Source: Bacteroidota bacterium
GTDB lineage: Bacteria > Bacteroidota > Bacteroidia > JAIBAJ01
DNA length: 48,128 nucleotides
Reading direction: 5' to 3'
Assembly: GCA_947475205.1 (NCBI GenBank)
Contig: CANJNG010000009.1
Location: 1 to 48,128, forward strand
Part shown: one piece after another, positions 8,947-17,689 of the stretch
How positions within the stretch are numbered: the first letter of the stretch is position 1
How the letters are laid out: the number at the start of each line of letters is the position of its first letter
Position numbers and translations under genes: made by a program
The notes under the pieces: generated by a model
Databases searched by the model: none
What the model saw: the letters and a program-made list of their open reading frames with translations, nothing else
What the model was told of the DNA's origin: nothing

Positions 8947-9693
8947 TCAATACTGGTTATTCTTCACCGAAGCTAAGCTCAAAGCCTTTTTCAAATATTT
9001 ATCTGAAATGGCTCGATTAAATGTTTCTATGTGCTTCATATTATGCAAATCGCTTCCAAGCAACTCCACCCAGCCTCGGTCTATCAAATCTTCAGCAAAT
9101 TTTTTGCAGGGGCCACCATAATGTCCCATAATGGAGAGTAGGTTTATTTGAAACCAAACACCTCGGTCGCGGAGAGCTTCCATCTTTTCCCATTTTCCAA
9201 TCCAGTAAAGATACCGTTCAGGATGAGCTAAAATAGGCTGATAACCTTTTGTCTGCATTTTAAAAATAGCACTGTCGAGGTTATCGGGAGCATTTATAAA
9301 AGACAATTCAAACAGTAGCTTATTTCCGCCAAAGGTGAGAATTTCGCCTTTATTTAGTTTATCTTCAAATTCAAAATCAAGGTAGTATTCAGCAGCGGCA
9401 TCAATGGTAACGTCAATGCTTCGGCTGGCTAATTCAGCACGAACAACTTCAAGTTTCGGCAGAATAGTTTCGGCAGAATTTCGGTAAAAATCGCCCATTA
9501 TATGGGGTGTGGTGATAAAGCGACGGTAGCCAAACTTCATCAATTCTTCAATCAGCTGGATTGACTCATCGAGCGATTGTGAACCATCGTCAATGCTAAA
9601 AAGCAGGTGAGAGTGAATGTCGGTATGCAGCACCGATAAATCAGCAGGAGTAAGGTCTGGTTTTTCAAACAGCTTTTTCAGGAAACCAATCAT
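8947..9693 (-). CDS. CpsB/YwqE-type tyrosine-protein phosphatase (PHP fold)
   Basis: The 248-residue product carries PHP-domain metal ligands: HTDIHSH at 23-29, DDG at 35-37, TTPHIM near 62, ILAHPERY in the middle and LLGSDLHNMKH near the end. This set defines the manganese-dependent phosphatases that act on tyrosine kinases of exopolysaccharide export. No capsule genes are nearby. I choose ATG 9693 because the catalytic domain starts right after it and the longer frame runs back across the divergent murC promoter region. A TACCTTTG box (9698-9705) sits only four bases before this ATG, which predicts a leaderless message. It converges with the WelO5-like gene, 28 bases apart. Confidence 0.88.
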   Translation of the reverse strand: MIGFLKKLFEKPDLTPADLSVLHTDIHSHLLFSIDDGSQSLDESIQLIEELMKFGYRRFITTPHIMGDFYRNSAETILPKLEVVRAELASRSIDVTIDAAAEYYLDFEFEDKLNKGEILTFGGNKLLFELSFINAPDNLDSAIFKMQTKGYQPILAHPERYLYWIGKWEKMEALRDRGVWFQINLLSIMGHYGGPCKKFAEDLIDRGWVELLGSDLHNMKHIETFNRAISDKYLKKALSLASVKNNQY

Positions 9694-9697
9694 AAGG

Positions 9698-9705
9698 CAA
9701 AGGTA
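9698..9705 (-). promoter_or_regulatory. -7 box of the CpsB-like gene
   Basis: TACCTTTG read on the minus strand, four bases before ATG 9693. It matches TAnnTTTG fully; no -33 element is evident. Confidence 0.55.
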
Positions 9706-9725
9706 GTCTTGAAAATGGTTTACAT

Positions 9726-9733
9726 TACTTTTG
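9726..9733 (+). promoter_or_regulatory. -7 box of murC
   Basis: TACTTTTG, a full consensus match 35 bases before ATG 9769. Back to back with the CpsB-like promoter. Confidence 0.6.
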
Positions 9734-9768
9734 CTGAGTTTCATAATTGTAAAGAATATATAATTAGA

Positions 9769-11151
9769 ATGAATTTTAATCAAATCACACACGTTTATTT
9801 ATTAGGAATTGGCGGAATTGGAATGAGCGGACTGGCTCGCTATTTCAATTTTTTAGGGAAATCCGTTGCAGGATATGACAAAACCCCCAGCGATTTAACC
9901 CTTGCCTTAGAACAGGAAGGTATCGCCATTCATTACGATGACAATTTGGACTTGATTCCTGCCGATTTCCTTTCCATAAACAAAGAAAATCTGCTCCTAA
10001 TTTATACTCCGGCAATCCCGAAGGATCATCGGGAAATGAAATGGTTTAAGGCTAATGGCTATAGTTTGCTGAAACGTTCGGAAGTGTTGGGTATGATTTC
10101 AGAAAACTACCAGACGGTGGCTGTGGCGGGAACTCACGGAAAAACAACCACAAGCAGCATTGCCGCACATTTGATGTATTCCTCTAAGGTAGGCTGTTCA
10201 GCCTTTTTAGGGGGGATAAGCGTAAACTATGAAACCAATCTCCTTCTTGCCGAAAGTAAAAATATGGTGGTGGAAGCCGATGAGTTCGACCGTTCCTTCC
10301 TCACTTTATCGCCTCAGTTTGCTATTCTTACCTCCACCGATGCCGACCATTTAGATATCTATGGCGATGCTTCAAGCGTTAAGAATTCCTATCTCGATTT
10401 CACCAACAAACTCAAACCCGGTGGCAAACTTATCGTTAGACAAGGTTTAGATATAATTTCAAAATTGACTGTCGATTATTATACGTATGAAGTGGTTGGG
10501 GTGAATGATATCCCAAATGCAGATTTTTCGGGAGTGATAAAAGGTATTGCTGATGGTGCTTTTGTTTTTGATTTGCACACACCGTTTGGGCTATTGGCCG
10601 ACCTCAGCTTTTCTTTTCCCGGACGGCACAATGTTGAAAATGCTGTGGCGGCTTGTGCAGCATCGCTTTTAGCCGGAGCCACCGAAAATGAAATCCGTGC
10701 GGCATTAGCCTCATTCTTGGGCGTTAAACGTCGGTTTGAGTACAAGATTCGTAAGCCCAATTTTGTGTATATTGATGATTACGCCCACCACCCAAGCGAA
10801 TTAGCGGCTTGCATTGGAGCTGTAAAAGAAATTTATCCCAACAAAAAGATAACCGGAGTATTTCAGCCACATCTGTTTTCCCGCACCCGTGATTTTGCCG
10901 ATGGCTTTGCCGAATCTTTAACTATGCTGGATTGCGTAATTCTATTGGATATTTATCCCGCTCGCGAATTGCCCATTTCTGGGATAACATCGGAATGGTT
11001 GTTAGCAAAAATTTCCTCTTCCAATAAATTCTTTTTTACTAAAGAAGAATTGGTAGCTAAACTTCTGACTCAAAACCCCGAAGTCTTGCTAACCTTAGGG
11101 GCTGGCGATATTGATAGACTGGTGAAGCCGCTTTGTGAGGCGTTTGGATAA
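9769..11151 (+). CDS. murC: UDP-N-acetylmuramate--L-alanine ligase
   Basis: The 460-residue Mur ligase adds L-alanine to UDP-MurNAc, the first peptide step of peptidoglycan synthesis. It shows the N-terminal nucleotide-binding GIGGIGMSGLARY, the ATP loop GTHGKTTT at 121-128, the EADEFDRSF and DADHLDIYGD segments of the central domain, and YAHHPSELA in the C-terminal domain. Start ATG 9769 gives the normal MurC N-terminus; a longer frame from 9709 would cross the promoter box. Mpl ligase is the alternative, but the N-terminal pattern fits MurC better. It is not flanked by mraY, murD, murG or ftsQAZ, so it lies outside a dcw cluster. It converges with the PD40 gene, 8 bases apart. Confidence 0.92.
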   Translation: MNFNQITHVYLLGIGGIGMSGLARYFNFLGKSVAGYDKTPSDLTLALEQEGIAIHYDDNLDLIPADFLSINKENLLLIYTPAIPKDHREMKWFKANGYSLLKRSEVLGMISENYQTVAVAGTHGKTTTSSIAAHLMYSSKVGCSAFLGGISVNYETNLLLAESKNMVVEADEFDRSFLTLSPQFAILTSTDADHLDIYGDASSVKNSYLDFTNKLKPGGKLIVRQGLDIISKLTVDYYTYEVVGVNDIPNADFSGVIKGIADGAFVFDLHTPFGLLADLSFSFPGRHNVENAVAACAASLLAGATENEIRAALASFLGVKRRFEYKIRKPNFVYIDDYAHHPSELAACIGAVKEIYPNKKITGVFQPHLFSRTRDFADGFAESLTMLDCVILLDIYPARELPISGITSEWLLAKISSSNKFFFTKEELVAKLLTQNPEVLLTLGAGDIDRLVKPLCEAFG

Positions 11152-11159
11152 ACCCTCCC

Positions 11160-12773
11160 CTACTTTCCCTTTGGCTTAATCGGCTGCAATTCCACTTCTT
11201 TCTTTATGATAAAGAAAGCCGTTTCTTCGGGCACATCGATGATTTCGGAATGAAACATGTAGCCCTTGGCTTCATAGGAAATAGTGTATTTTCTGCCGGA
11301 GTGTAATATGATGATAAACCTTCCTGTATTTGCATTAGGACGATAAATTCCATACAATTCGCCATCTTGCATAGCTGTAATTTCTACATCAGACGGAGTG
11401 ATGTTGTCATGTGAAACAATTTGACCTTTATAAATGGTAAGTGGAATTTCTTTTTCCATTTCCATATTTATAAGGTAAAGGTCCTTTTCGCCAAAACCAC
11501 CGGGTTTTCCCGAAGCATAATAAGCTCGTTTCCCATCGGGAGAGGTAACAAAGAAATATTCATCATCGGCTGTGTTTATTGGAAAACCAATATTTTGCGG
11601 TGGTGTCCAAGAGCCTTCAGCAGTTTTATTGCTAAAGAAAATATCAAATCCACCGATAGAATTATGCCCACGTGAACTGAAGAAAAGCGTATTTCCGTCG
11701 GGGTGAATGAATGGCCCTTCTTCGTCATACTTAGAATTTACGTTTGGTCCTAAGTTTTCCGCCACACCCCACTCTCCGTTTGGAAGGCGTTTACAAACGT
11801 ATATGTCCATTCCGCCAACACTACCCTCACGATCACTGGTGAAATAAAGTGCACTATTGTCGGCACTTATGCTGGCATGGGTTTCACGAGCTCCTGTATT
11901 AATGTTCGACCCCAATCTTACAGGTCTGCCCCAAGTGTCGCCATTAAATTTACTTACATAGATATTGCCATCCCCCATATCGTCCTTGTATATATACAAC
12001 TGCTCGCCATCCGCCGAAAGTGAAATGGTGGCTTCGTGGCCAACAGTATTTATATTGTCGCCAATGGGTAAAGGTTTGCTCCATTTACCATCGGTTTTGG
12101 TGGAGATATAAATGTCTTCGAAATATTTTCCATCATCGGCCAAACCACCGCCTGTGGTGCCTTCACGGCGTGAGGTAAAGATTAAGGTGTTTTCCAAGGC
12201 ATCTAAAACCGGAGCATATTCATCATACTTGGAATTAACTACTTCCCCTAAATTATCAATAGTGATGGTAATAGGATTGGCAAAAACCACCTTAGCATTA
12301 TTACACATTTCAATTTGATGATCCAAGTCCTTCAATGCTTCAGCATCATTGGACTCAATGTAATTTTTATAACGTTTGTAGTTGGCAATAGCACTATCTA
12401 ATTTGTACTCTAAGTGGTAGGCACGGGCTAAGTAGTAAATAGCAATGGGTGGAGTTTTCTTGTCTTTGTAATCACCTTCCTTGTATGAATTGTTAACAAA
12501 AGCTGCTGCTTTCGCAAAGTTTACTACCGCTTTGGCTTTTGTTCCTGTAAAATTGAGGTAGCATAACCCCAAATAATAGGTAAAAACCGGGTTGTTCGGA
12601 AAGAGACTGTCTAAGGTACTCAGGTCTTCAAAAGCTGCAGTATAGTTCCCGTTTTCAATATTGGTTTTAATATTTGGAAACACACGTTGAGCAAACTGGT
12701 CTTTATCCACATATTGTGCGAATGCTGAAATACTTAAAATCAGCAGTGTAAACGATATGAGGGTTTTTCTCAA
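11160..12773 (-). CDS. TPR/PD40 beta-propeller protein lacking the OmpA domain
   Basis: The 537-residue product starts with a signal peptide (LLILSISAFAQ). TPR-like helices follow (about 25-160), then WD40-like PD40 repeats with recurring (S)ADG...LYF-SDREG patterns (about 180-430), and a carboxypeptidase-regulatory-like beta domain at the end. The order and wording match the 37142-39190 protein (same NLG-VNSKY, TSRRE-TTGGG, GG-DI segments). It stops exactly where that paralogue goes on into its OmpA domain. The start is TTG 12773 (no ATG fits), with a near-consensus -7 box GATATTTG at 12814-12821. It is probably periplasmic; a role as a T9SS accessory like PorE is only inferred. Confidence 0.88.
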   Translation of the reverse strand: MRKTLISFTLLILSISAFAQYVDKDQFAQRVFPNIKTNIENGNYTAAFEDLSTLDSLFPNNPVFTYYLGLCYLNFTGTKAKAVVNFAKAAAFVNNSYKEGDYKDKKTPPIAIYYLARAYHLEYKLDSAIANYKRYKNYIESNDAEALKDLDHQIEMCNNAKVVFANPITITIDNLGEVVNSKYDEYAPVLDALENTLIFTSRREGTTGGGLADDGKYFEDIYISTKTDGKWSKPLPIGDNINTVGHEATISLSADGEQLYIYKDDMGDGNIYVSKFNGDTWGRPVRLGSNINTGARETHASISADNSALYFTSDREGSVGGMDIYVCKRLPNGEWGVAENLGPNVNSKYDEEGPFIHPDGNTLFFSSRGHNSIGGFDIFFSNKTAEGSWTPPQNIGFPINTADDEYFFVTSPDGKRAYYASGKPGGFGEKDLYLINMEMEKEIPLTIYKGQIVSHDNITPSDVEITAMQDGELYGIYRPNANTGRFIIILHSGRKYTISYEAKGYMFHSEIIDVPEETAFFIIKKEVELQPIKPKGK

Positions 12774-12929
12774 CAGAATTTGGCTAACGATGGTCGGCTT
12801 TTGAAATTGCAGGCAAATATCTTTAGTTTATTCGATTTAACAAACAAAAAATGGATAAGAGGCTATTTATTTTTCATAATTGCCATTTATAAGGCAATAT
12901 TTTGACCTGTTATGGATTGACAGATTTAC

Positions 12930-13544
12930 TTATCCGCCTACTATCTGCCCTAGCATTCCTTTAAAAGCTGAAGGATCAAGAATAAGCGTTAGCACAATTC
13001 CATAAACTGCTCCAAACAAATGTGCATCGTGGTTTATGTAGTCGTTAGCTTGGTTGCGGCTCATATAAAATGAGTAGGCCAAATAAATGCCTCCCCAAAT
13101 AATCCCAGGCAAGCAAATGATACCATACAGGCAAATGTCACTCATTGGGAAATACAAAACACTGCAAAAAAGGATACTACTCACCCCACCCGAAGCTCCA
13201 ACAGCATGGTAGGCGTAATTGAATTTATTCTTTTCAAAAGTGTGGATAACACTTATAAATATCCCACCCAAATATAAAAGCAGGAAATAAACGTTTCCCA
13301 TTTCGCCGAATTTGTATGCAAACACGTTCTCTACGTTAGGGGCAAAGAAGTAAAAAGTAAGCATGTTGAAAAGCAGATGTGCCCAATCGGCATGCACAAA
13401 GCCGTGGCTAATGAAGCGGTAAAACTCCTTGGCGGGATTGGATTGTATGGCCGATGGCTGAAAATCCAGCCGATACATCAGTTCGTGTTTGCTAAACGCC
13501 GAAATGCTGATGATGCAGGTAATTATGATGAGGATGATAGTCAT
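12930..13544 (-). CDS. Rhomboid-family intramembrane serine protease
   Basis: The 204-residue product has about six hydrophobic segments and the rhomboid catalytic set: HADWAHLLFN (His56, Asn60 of the HxxxN oxyanion site), GASG with nucleophile Ser118, and His175 in HDAHLFGAVYG. Such enzymes cut transmembrane helices inside the inner membrane. It starts 3 bases after the stop of the upstream enoyl-CoA hydratase gene, so the two form an operon, although no shared function is evident. The substrate is unknown. The size is that of the minimal six-helix bacterial form. Confidence 0.93.
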   Translation of the reverse strand: MTIILIIITCIISISAFSKHELMYRLDFQPSAIQSNPAKEFYRFISHGFVHADWAHLLFNMLTFYFFAPNVENVFAYKFGEMGNVYFLLLYLGGIFISVIHTFEKNKFNYAYHAVGASGGVSSILFCSVLYFPMSDICLYGIICLPGIIWGGIYLAYSFYMSRNQANDYINHDAHLFGAVYGIVLTLILDPSAFKGMLGQIVGG

Positions 13545-13547
13545 AGC

Positions 13548-14369
13548 TTATTCTCCTGTCCAGTTGGGTTCGCGTTTTTCAATAAATGCCATTATTCCTT
13601 CAGCGGCATCTTTGGTCGTAACAATATCGTTGAGTTTGTTTTTCAAAAACGAATGCTGTTGTGGTAAACCAATTGCCCGAAGCTCATCGGCGGCTTCTAG
13701 CCCTTTGCGGATGGCGGTGGGCGAAAGTTTTACTATTCCCGAAACTATTTTCTGAACGGTTTCTTCCAGTTTATCGGCATCGGCAATATGGGTTACTATT
13801 CCTGCATCTTTTGCTTCGGAAGCAGAAAGGGTAACGCCACTTATACATAAATTAACGGCCTGCCGTTCGGGCATTAATTTAAGCAAAGAGGCCAAAACCT
13901 GAAATGGGAAAAGCCCACGTTTTACTTCGGGCAAATTATACGTTGCCGATGGCACACTCACCACAAACTGACATCCGCAAATAATAAGGAACGCTCCGGC
14001 CAATACATTGCCCTGAACCTGGGCTATGCAGGGTTTGTGAATTAAATTAAAGAGTTCGCCCACCAGCATTTCGCCTTCGGGTTCGGGAATCGAAGAAACA
14101 GATTCTTCGGTATTTCCCGCAAAAGATTTTAAATCCGCTCCGGCACAAAAAGTATCGCCATTGGCTTTAATCACCACAGCCCACACCTCTTTTTCGTTTC
14201 GGGCATAGCTCAACGCAAAGGCGAGTTCACGCATCAAAACGGGGTTCATTGCGTTCTTTTTTTCCGGACGGTTTAAGGTAAGCGTTAGAACGTGATTATC
14301 AAAAGATACCAGCAGATGCTGATAGGTTTCAGCAAGAGCGTTTTGGGTTAGGTGTGGCGAATAAATCAT
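13548..14369 (-). CDS. Enoyl-CoA hydratase/isomerase
   Basis: The 273-residue crotonase-fold protein shows TLNRPEKKNAMNPVL, the oxyanion-hole segment GDTFCAGADLKSF, then QGNVLAGAFLII and a NLPEVKRGLFPF segment. The usual Glu pair is not obvious, so the exact reaction (hydratase, isomerase or methylglutaconyl-CoA hydratase) is open. The last of these would pair with the mccB carboxylase in leucine breakdown, but the genes are 7 kb apart. I prefer ATG 14369 over the longer frame, because a -7-like TACTTTCG box (14374-14381) lies just four bases before it. It is in an operon with the rhomboid gene downstream. Confidence 0.88.
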   Translation of the reverse strand: MIYSPHLTQNALAETYQHLLVSFDNHVLTLTLNRPEKKNAMNPVLMRELAFALSYARNEKEVWAVVIKANGDTFCAGADLKSFAGNTEESVSSIPEPEGEMLVGELFNLIHKPCIAQVQGNVLAGAFLIICGCQFVVSVPSATYNLPEVKRGLFPFQVLASLLKLMPERQAVNLCISGVTLSASEAKDAGIVTHIADADKLEETVQKIVSGIVKLSPTAIRKGLEAADELRAIGLPQQHSFLKNKLNDIVTTKDAAEGIMAFIEKREPNWTGE

Positions 14370-14553
14370 TGGGCGAAAGTATAGAATCGGTGGTTTGGGA
14401 AATAGATGGAGGTAGTTTTTAACCTTGTTTATAAAACGCATTAGGTCAAACGGTTTTTTTTTATAAAAGGAAATTTGTCGTGCACTATTTTTAGCTTACT
14501 AAAACACCAATTTTATATTAACTATTTTTAAAACCGCTATATTCTAATTCTTA

Positions 14554-14561
14554 TACATTTG
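14554..14561 (+). promoter_or_regulatory. -7 box of the SurA-like foldase gene
   Basis: TACATTTG, a full match to TAnnTTTG, 36 bases before ATG 14598. It overlaps a TTG that would otherwise be the first start codon of the open frame, which rules that start out. Confidence 0.7.
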
Positions 14562-14597
14562 CAGCCCAATTCAAAAAAACAAAACACCCAAATTAAA

Positions 14598-16562
14598 ATG
14601 AAGAAACTTAGCTCTTTACTGCTTCTTTCAACATCATTTATCGTTTCAAATGCTTCTGCCCAAGGTGCTGACCCTGTGGTGCTAACAGTAGGCGACAGCA
14701 AAATTACCCGGTCTGAATTTGAAGCAGTTTATAAAAAGAATAACGCTAAAGAAACTCCTGCCGACCCACAAAAAGCTGTGGCCGATTACATGGAGCTTTA
14801 TATAAATTTTCGTCTGAAAGTTAAGGAAGCCGAAGAGTCAAAATTAGATACTGGAAAAGCGTTTAAAGACGAATTGGCCGGATACCGTAAACAATTGGCT
14901 CAACCTTATTTGGTGGATAAAGACGTTTCGGATAAACTTTTAAAAGAAGCCTACGACCGTCAGAAAACAGATGTAAAAGCGGCTCACATTTTAATTAAAT
15001 GCGACCAAAATGCACTTCCTAAAGACACTTTAGCTGCATATAATAAGGCTTTAGATGTTCGTAAGCAAATTGTAGCTGGCGGTAAGTTTGAAGATTTGGC
15101 CAAAAAATACAGCGATGACCCATCAGCTAAAGACAACGGTGGCGATTTAGGCTATTTCACCTCCATGCAAATGGTTTACACTTTCGAGAACACAGCGTAT
15201 TCCACACCTGTTGGACAAGTTTCACAACCGGTTCGCACCAAATTTGGTTATCACATCCTTAAGATAGCTGACAAACGCGATGCACAAGGTCAGATTTTGG
15301 CTGCACACATTATGGTGAAAGTGGCTAAAGATGCTAAGCCGGAAGATACTACAGCGGCAAGAACTAAAATAAATGAAATTTACGAAAAACTAAAGAAAGG
15401 CGAAGACTTTAAAGAATTAGCCAAACAGTTTAGCGACGACAAGCAAAGTGCTACTAAAGGCGGCGAATTACCTTTGTTTGGTACAGGTCGTATGGTGCCT
15501 GAGTTTGAAAAAGCTGCTTTTGGCTTAAAAGCGGATAACGATTATTCTGCTCCAATTCGTACTTCTTACGGCTGGCACATTATCAAAAGGATTCAACGCA
15601 AAGGCATTGCCTCATTTGATGAGCAAAAAGCTGAGTTGAAACAAAAAGTAGCTAAAGATTCACGCTCGCAGTTGAGCAAAGAAAGTATCATTGCCCGCAT
15701 CAAGAAAGATTATAATTTTTCTCAGGATTTGAACAAAGTAAATGAGTTTACTGCTGTGGTGGATACCAACGTTTTCAAAGGATTATGGAAAGCTGATGCA
15801 GCAAGCAAACTTACTGCTAACCTTTGCAAAATCGGCGATAAGCAATACACTCAGGTTGATTTCACAAACTATATTGCTAAGCACCAAGCTAAACGCTCAA
15901 ATATCGACATCGGGGTTTATTTGCAAGGTCTTTACAAACAATTTGTAGAAGAAGTTTGCCTCAACTACGAAGATTCTAAATTGGAAACTAAATATGCAGA
16001 TTTCCGCAACCTGATGCGTGAATATCGTGATGGAATTTTGTTGTTCGACCTCACCGACAAAAAAGTATGGTCGAAAGCAGTGAAAGATACTGTTGGTTTA
16101 AAAGCTTATTACGAGCAAAACAAAGGCAATTATATGTGGGAGCAACGCTTAGAAGCTACTATCTATTCCTGCAAAGATGCTGAAGTAGCGATGAAAGTTC
16201 GTGCTAACATCAACAAACAAAAGAACACAGGCAGTCCTTCTGACGATGAAATCAAAACCGAAATGAATAAGGATAGCCAATTGAATTTAAAAGTAGAAGC
16301 CGGAAAATTCATTAAAGGTGAAAACGATATTTTGGAAAGTGTAGATTGGAAACCGGGCATCACACAAGATATTGCTTTCAATAACCAAATTCATATTGTG
16401 TGGGTGAAAGGCGTTGTGGCTCCAACCAACAAAACTTTAGCCGAAGCCAAAGGACTTGTTACTGCCGATTATCAAACTTACCTTGAAAAAGAATGGATTG
16501 ATTCACTTCGCAAAAAATATCCTTACACCGTAAATAAGGATGTATTGACCAGTATCAAGTGA
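14598..16562 (+). CDS. Periplasmic peptidyl-prolyl isomerase with two parvulin domains (SurA-like)
   Basis: The 654-residue product has a signal peptide (LLLLSTSFIVSNASA), a SurA-like helical N-terminal region, and two parvulin domains at about 125-227 and 234-332. Each has the AAHI(L/M) opening, a FxxLAxxxSDD centre and a GYHI/GWHI ending. The remaining 320 residues are helical and end without a recognised domain. Such proteins fold outer-membrane and T9SS proteins in the periplasm. The start is ATG 14598, since the upstream TTG lies in the promoter box. The next gene is a lipoprotein that looks like a SurA-type chaperone without a parvulin domain. A 13-bp hairpin after the stop may separate or attenuate them. 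Confidence 0.9.
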   Translation: MKKLSSLLLLSTSFIVSNASAQGADPVVLTVGDSKITRSEFEAVYKKNNAKETPADPQKAVADYMELYINFRLKVKEAEESKLDTGKAFKDELAGYRKQLAQPYLVDKDVSDKLLKEAYDRQKTDVKAAHILIKCDQNALPKDTLAAYNKALDVRKQIVAGGKFEDLAKKYSDDPSAKDNGGDLGYFTSMQMVYTFENTAYSTPVGQVSQPVRTKFGYHILKIADKRDAQGQILAAHIMVKVAKDAKPEDTTAARTKINEIYEKLKKGEDFKELAKQFSDDKQSATKGGELPLFGTGRMVPEFEKAAFGLKADNDYSAPIRTSYGWHIIKRIQRKGIASFDEQKAELKQKVAKDSRSQLSKESIIARIKKDYNFSQDLNKVNEFTAVVDTNVFKGLWKADAASKLTANLCKIGDKQYTQVDFTNYIAKHQAKRSNIDIGVYLQGLYKQFVEEVCLNYEDSKLETKYADFRNLMREYRDGILLFDLTDKKVWSKAVKDTVGLKAYYEQNKGNYMWEQRLEATIYSCKDAEVAMKVRANINKQKNTGSPSDDEIKTEMNKDSQLNLKVEAGKFIKGENDILESVDWKPGITQDIAFNNQIHIVWVKGVVAPTNKTLAEAKGLVTADYQTYLEKEWIDSLRKKYPYTVNKDVLTSIK

Positions 16563-16591
16563 TTTTAAACAGCTTTAGAAATATCACATTT

Positions 16592-16633
16592 GCAAATGCT
16601 TTGAAGGGAAACCTCAAAGCATTTGCTGTTTTT
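16592..16633 (+). terminator. Intrinsic terminator after the foldase gene
   Basis: Perfect 13-bp inverted repeat GCAAATGCTTTGA (16592-16604) / TCAAAGCATTTGC (16614-16626), 9-base loop, then TGTTTTT. It lies 30 bases after the foldase stop. The open frame of the next gene reads through it, showing that its true start is downstream. Confidence 0.75.
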
Positions 16634-16681
16634 GGCCATAATTGGAATGCCGGAAAAGTGGCTTTGATAAACGGCATTAGC

Positions 16682-16713
16682 TCTCCCCCTTTGAAAGGGG
16701 GAGTTGGAGGGGG
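16682..16713 (+). repeat. Dispersed GC-rich repeat, copy A
   Basis: A 32-bp element with the inner palindrome CCCCCTTTGAAAGGGGG and a tail AGTTGGAGGGGG. It differs from copy B (17591-17622) at one base. Elements of this wording are, from memory, common in Bacteroidota genomes. It lies in frame within the start region of the downstream lipoprotein gene. Confidence 0.85.
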
Positions 16714-17530
16714 CATTCTAATTCTTCTTCTCAGTTTTTCCTCCTGCAACTTCTTCCGTTCCGATAAAGGCAAAAAAGTGGCTCGTGTGGGTAGCGAAGA
16801 TTTATTTCAATCCGATTTAGCGAATATCGTTCCCGAAGGATATTCGGGCGTTGATAGCATTGCCGTTATTCAGGCCTACATAAACCAATGGGTGAAACAG
16901 AAGTTGGCTACCAAAGAGGCTCTCGACAATATTAAAGAAACACCAGAGGACATTGACCAGCAAGTGGACGAATACCGAAATTCTTTATTACTGTTTCAAT
17001 ATCAAAAGGAATTAGTGGCTCAAAAATTGGATACCACCGTATCCAACAAAGAAATTGAGAGCTATTATCAAAAGAACAAAGACAATTTCGAGTTAAAGAA
17101 CAACATTATTAAAGTAATTTATGTGAAGTTAGCGAACAACAGCAAGGATTTAAGCAAAGTGCGGCAATGGGTGAAATCATCAGATGCCAAGGATCGCAAA
17201 AGCCTTGAAGACTGGTGTTTGAGCGGTGCCATAAACTACTATTTCGATGATAGCTCTTGGTTGATATTCGATGACTTACTGAAAGAGATTCCAATCAAAA
17301 CCTACGACCAAGAAGACTTCCTTAAGAATACCCGCTTTGTTGAAATTCAGGATAGCACCGGAATGTATCTCGTAAATATAAAGGGCTTTAAAACCCGCGA
17401 TGATATTTCACCCATCAGTGTGGAGAAGGACAATATCAAAAACATAATCATCAATCAACGCAAACTCCAAATCGTTAAACAAATGGAAGAGAGCTTATTT
17501 TCAAAGGGTGATTTTGAGATTTACGAATAG
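16691..17530 (+). CDS. SurA-like chaperone lipoprotein (PPIase family, no parvulin domain seen)
   Basis: From the lipobox LSFSSC (Cys codon at 16745) the mature protein is about 260 residues, with a helical SurA-type N-terminal domain (VARVGSEDLFQSDL to YRNSLLLFQYQKELVAQKLD, then EIESYYQKNKDNF). No parvulin HxxH signature is present. The open frame begins at a GTG (16559) in the foldase stop, but its first codons cross a terminator hairpin and a dispersed repeat, so that start is unlikely. In frame, TTG 16691 inside the repeat would give MKGGVGGG followed by ILILLLSFSSC, a good lipoprotein signal. GTG 16658 is the other candidate. The protein probably works with the preceding foldase; this is inferred from position and fold. 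Confidence 0.75.
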   Translation: MKGGVGGGILILLLSFSSCNFFRSDKGKKVARVGSEDLFQSDLANIVPEGYSGVDSIAVIQAYINQWVKQKLATKEALDNIKETPEDIDQQVDEYRNSLLLFQYQKELVAQKLDTTVSNKEIESYYQKNKDNFELKNNIIKVIYVKLANNSKDLSKVRQWVKSSDAKDRKSLEDWCLSGAINYYFDDSSWLIFDDLLKEIPIKTYDQEDFLKNTRFVEIQDSTGMYLVNIKGFKTRDDISPISVEKDNIKNIIINQRKLQIVKQMEESLFSKGDFEIYE

Positions 17531-17590
17531 AAAGTATTGGGTAGTAAGTATTAAGTAATGAGTACAACTCGGCAGAATGATTGCCGCAAA

Positions 17591-17622
17591 TCTCCCCCTT
17601 TTAAAGGGGGAGTTGGAGGGGG
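17591..17622 (+). repeat. Dispersed GC-rich repeat, copy B
   Basis: Same 32-bp element as copy A (16682-16713), with inner palindrome CCCCCTTTTAAAGGGGG. It lies between the lipoprotein and nuclease genes, beside low-complexity AAGTATTAAGTAATGAG-type sequence. Confidence 0.85.
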
Positions 17623-17689
17623 TTTCAAATTCAAAATTTCAATTTGAAAATAATAAATTTAGAATAAGCTAATTGAGCAAACAGTTTCA

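Noticed and set aside
9709-9768. Longer N-terminus of MurC
   Set aside because: It overlaps the -7 box at 9726 and the divergent gene; MurC homology starts at 9769.
16559-16690. N-terminal extension of the lipoprotein from GTG 16559
   Set aside because: It would cross a terminator hairpin and the dispersed repeat and put over 60 residues before the lipobox.
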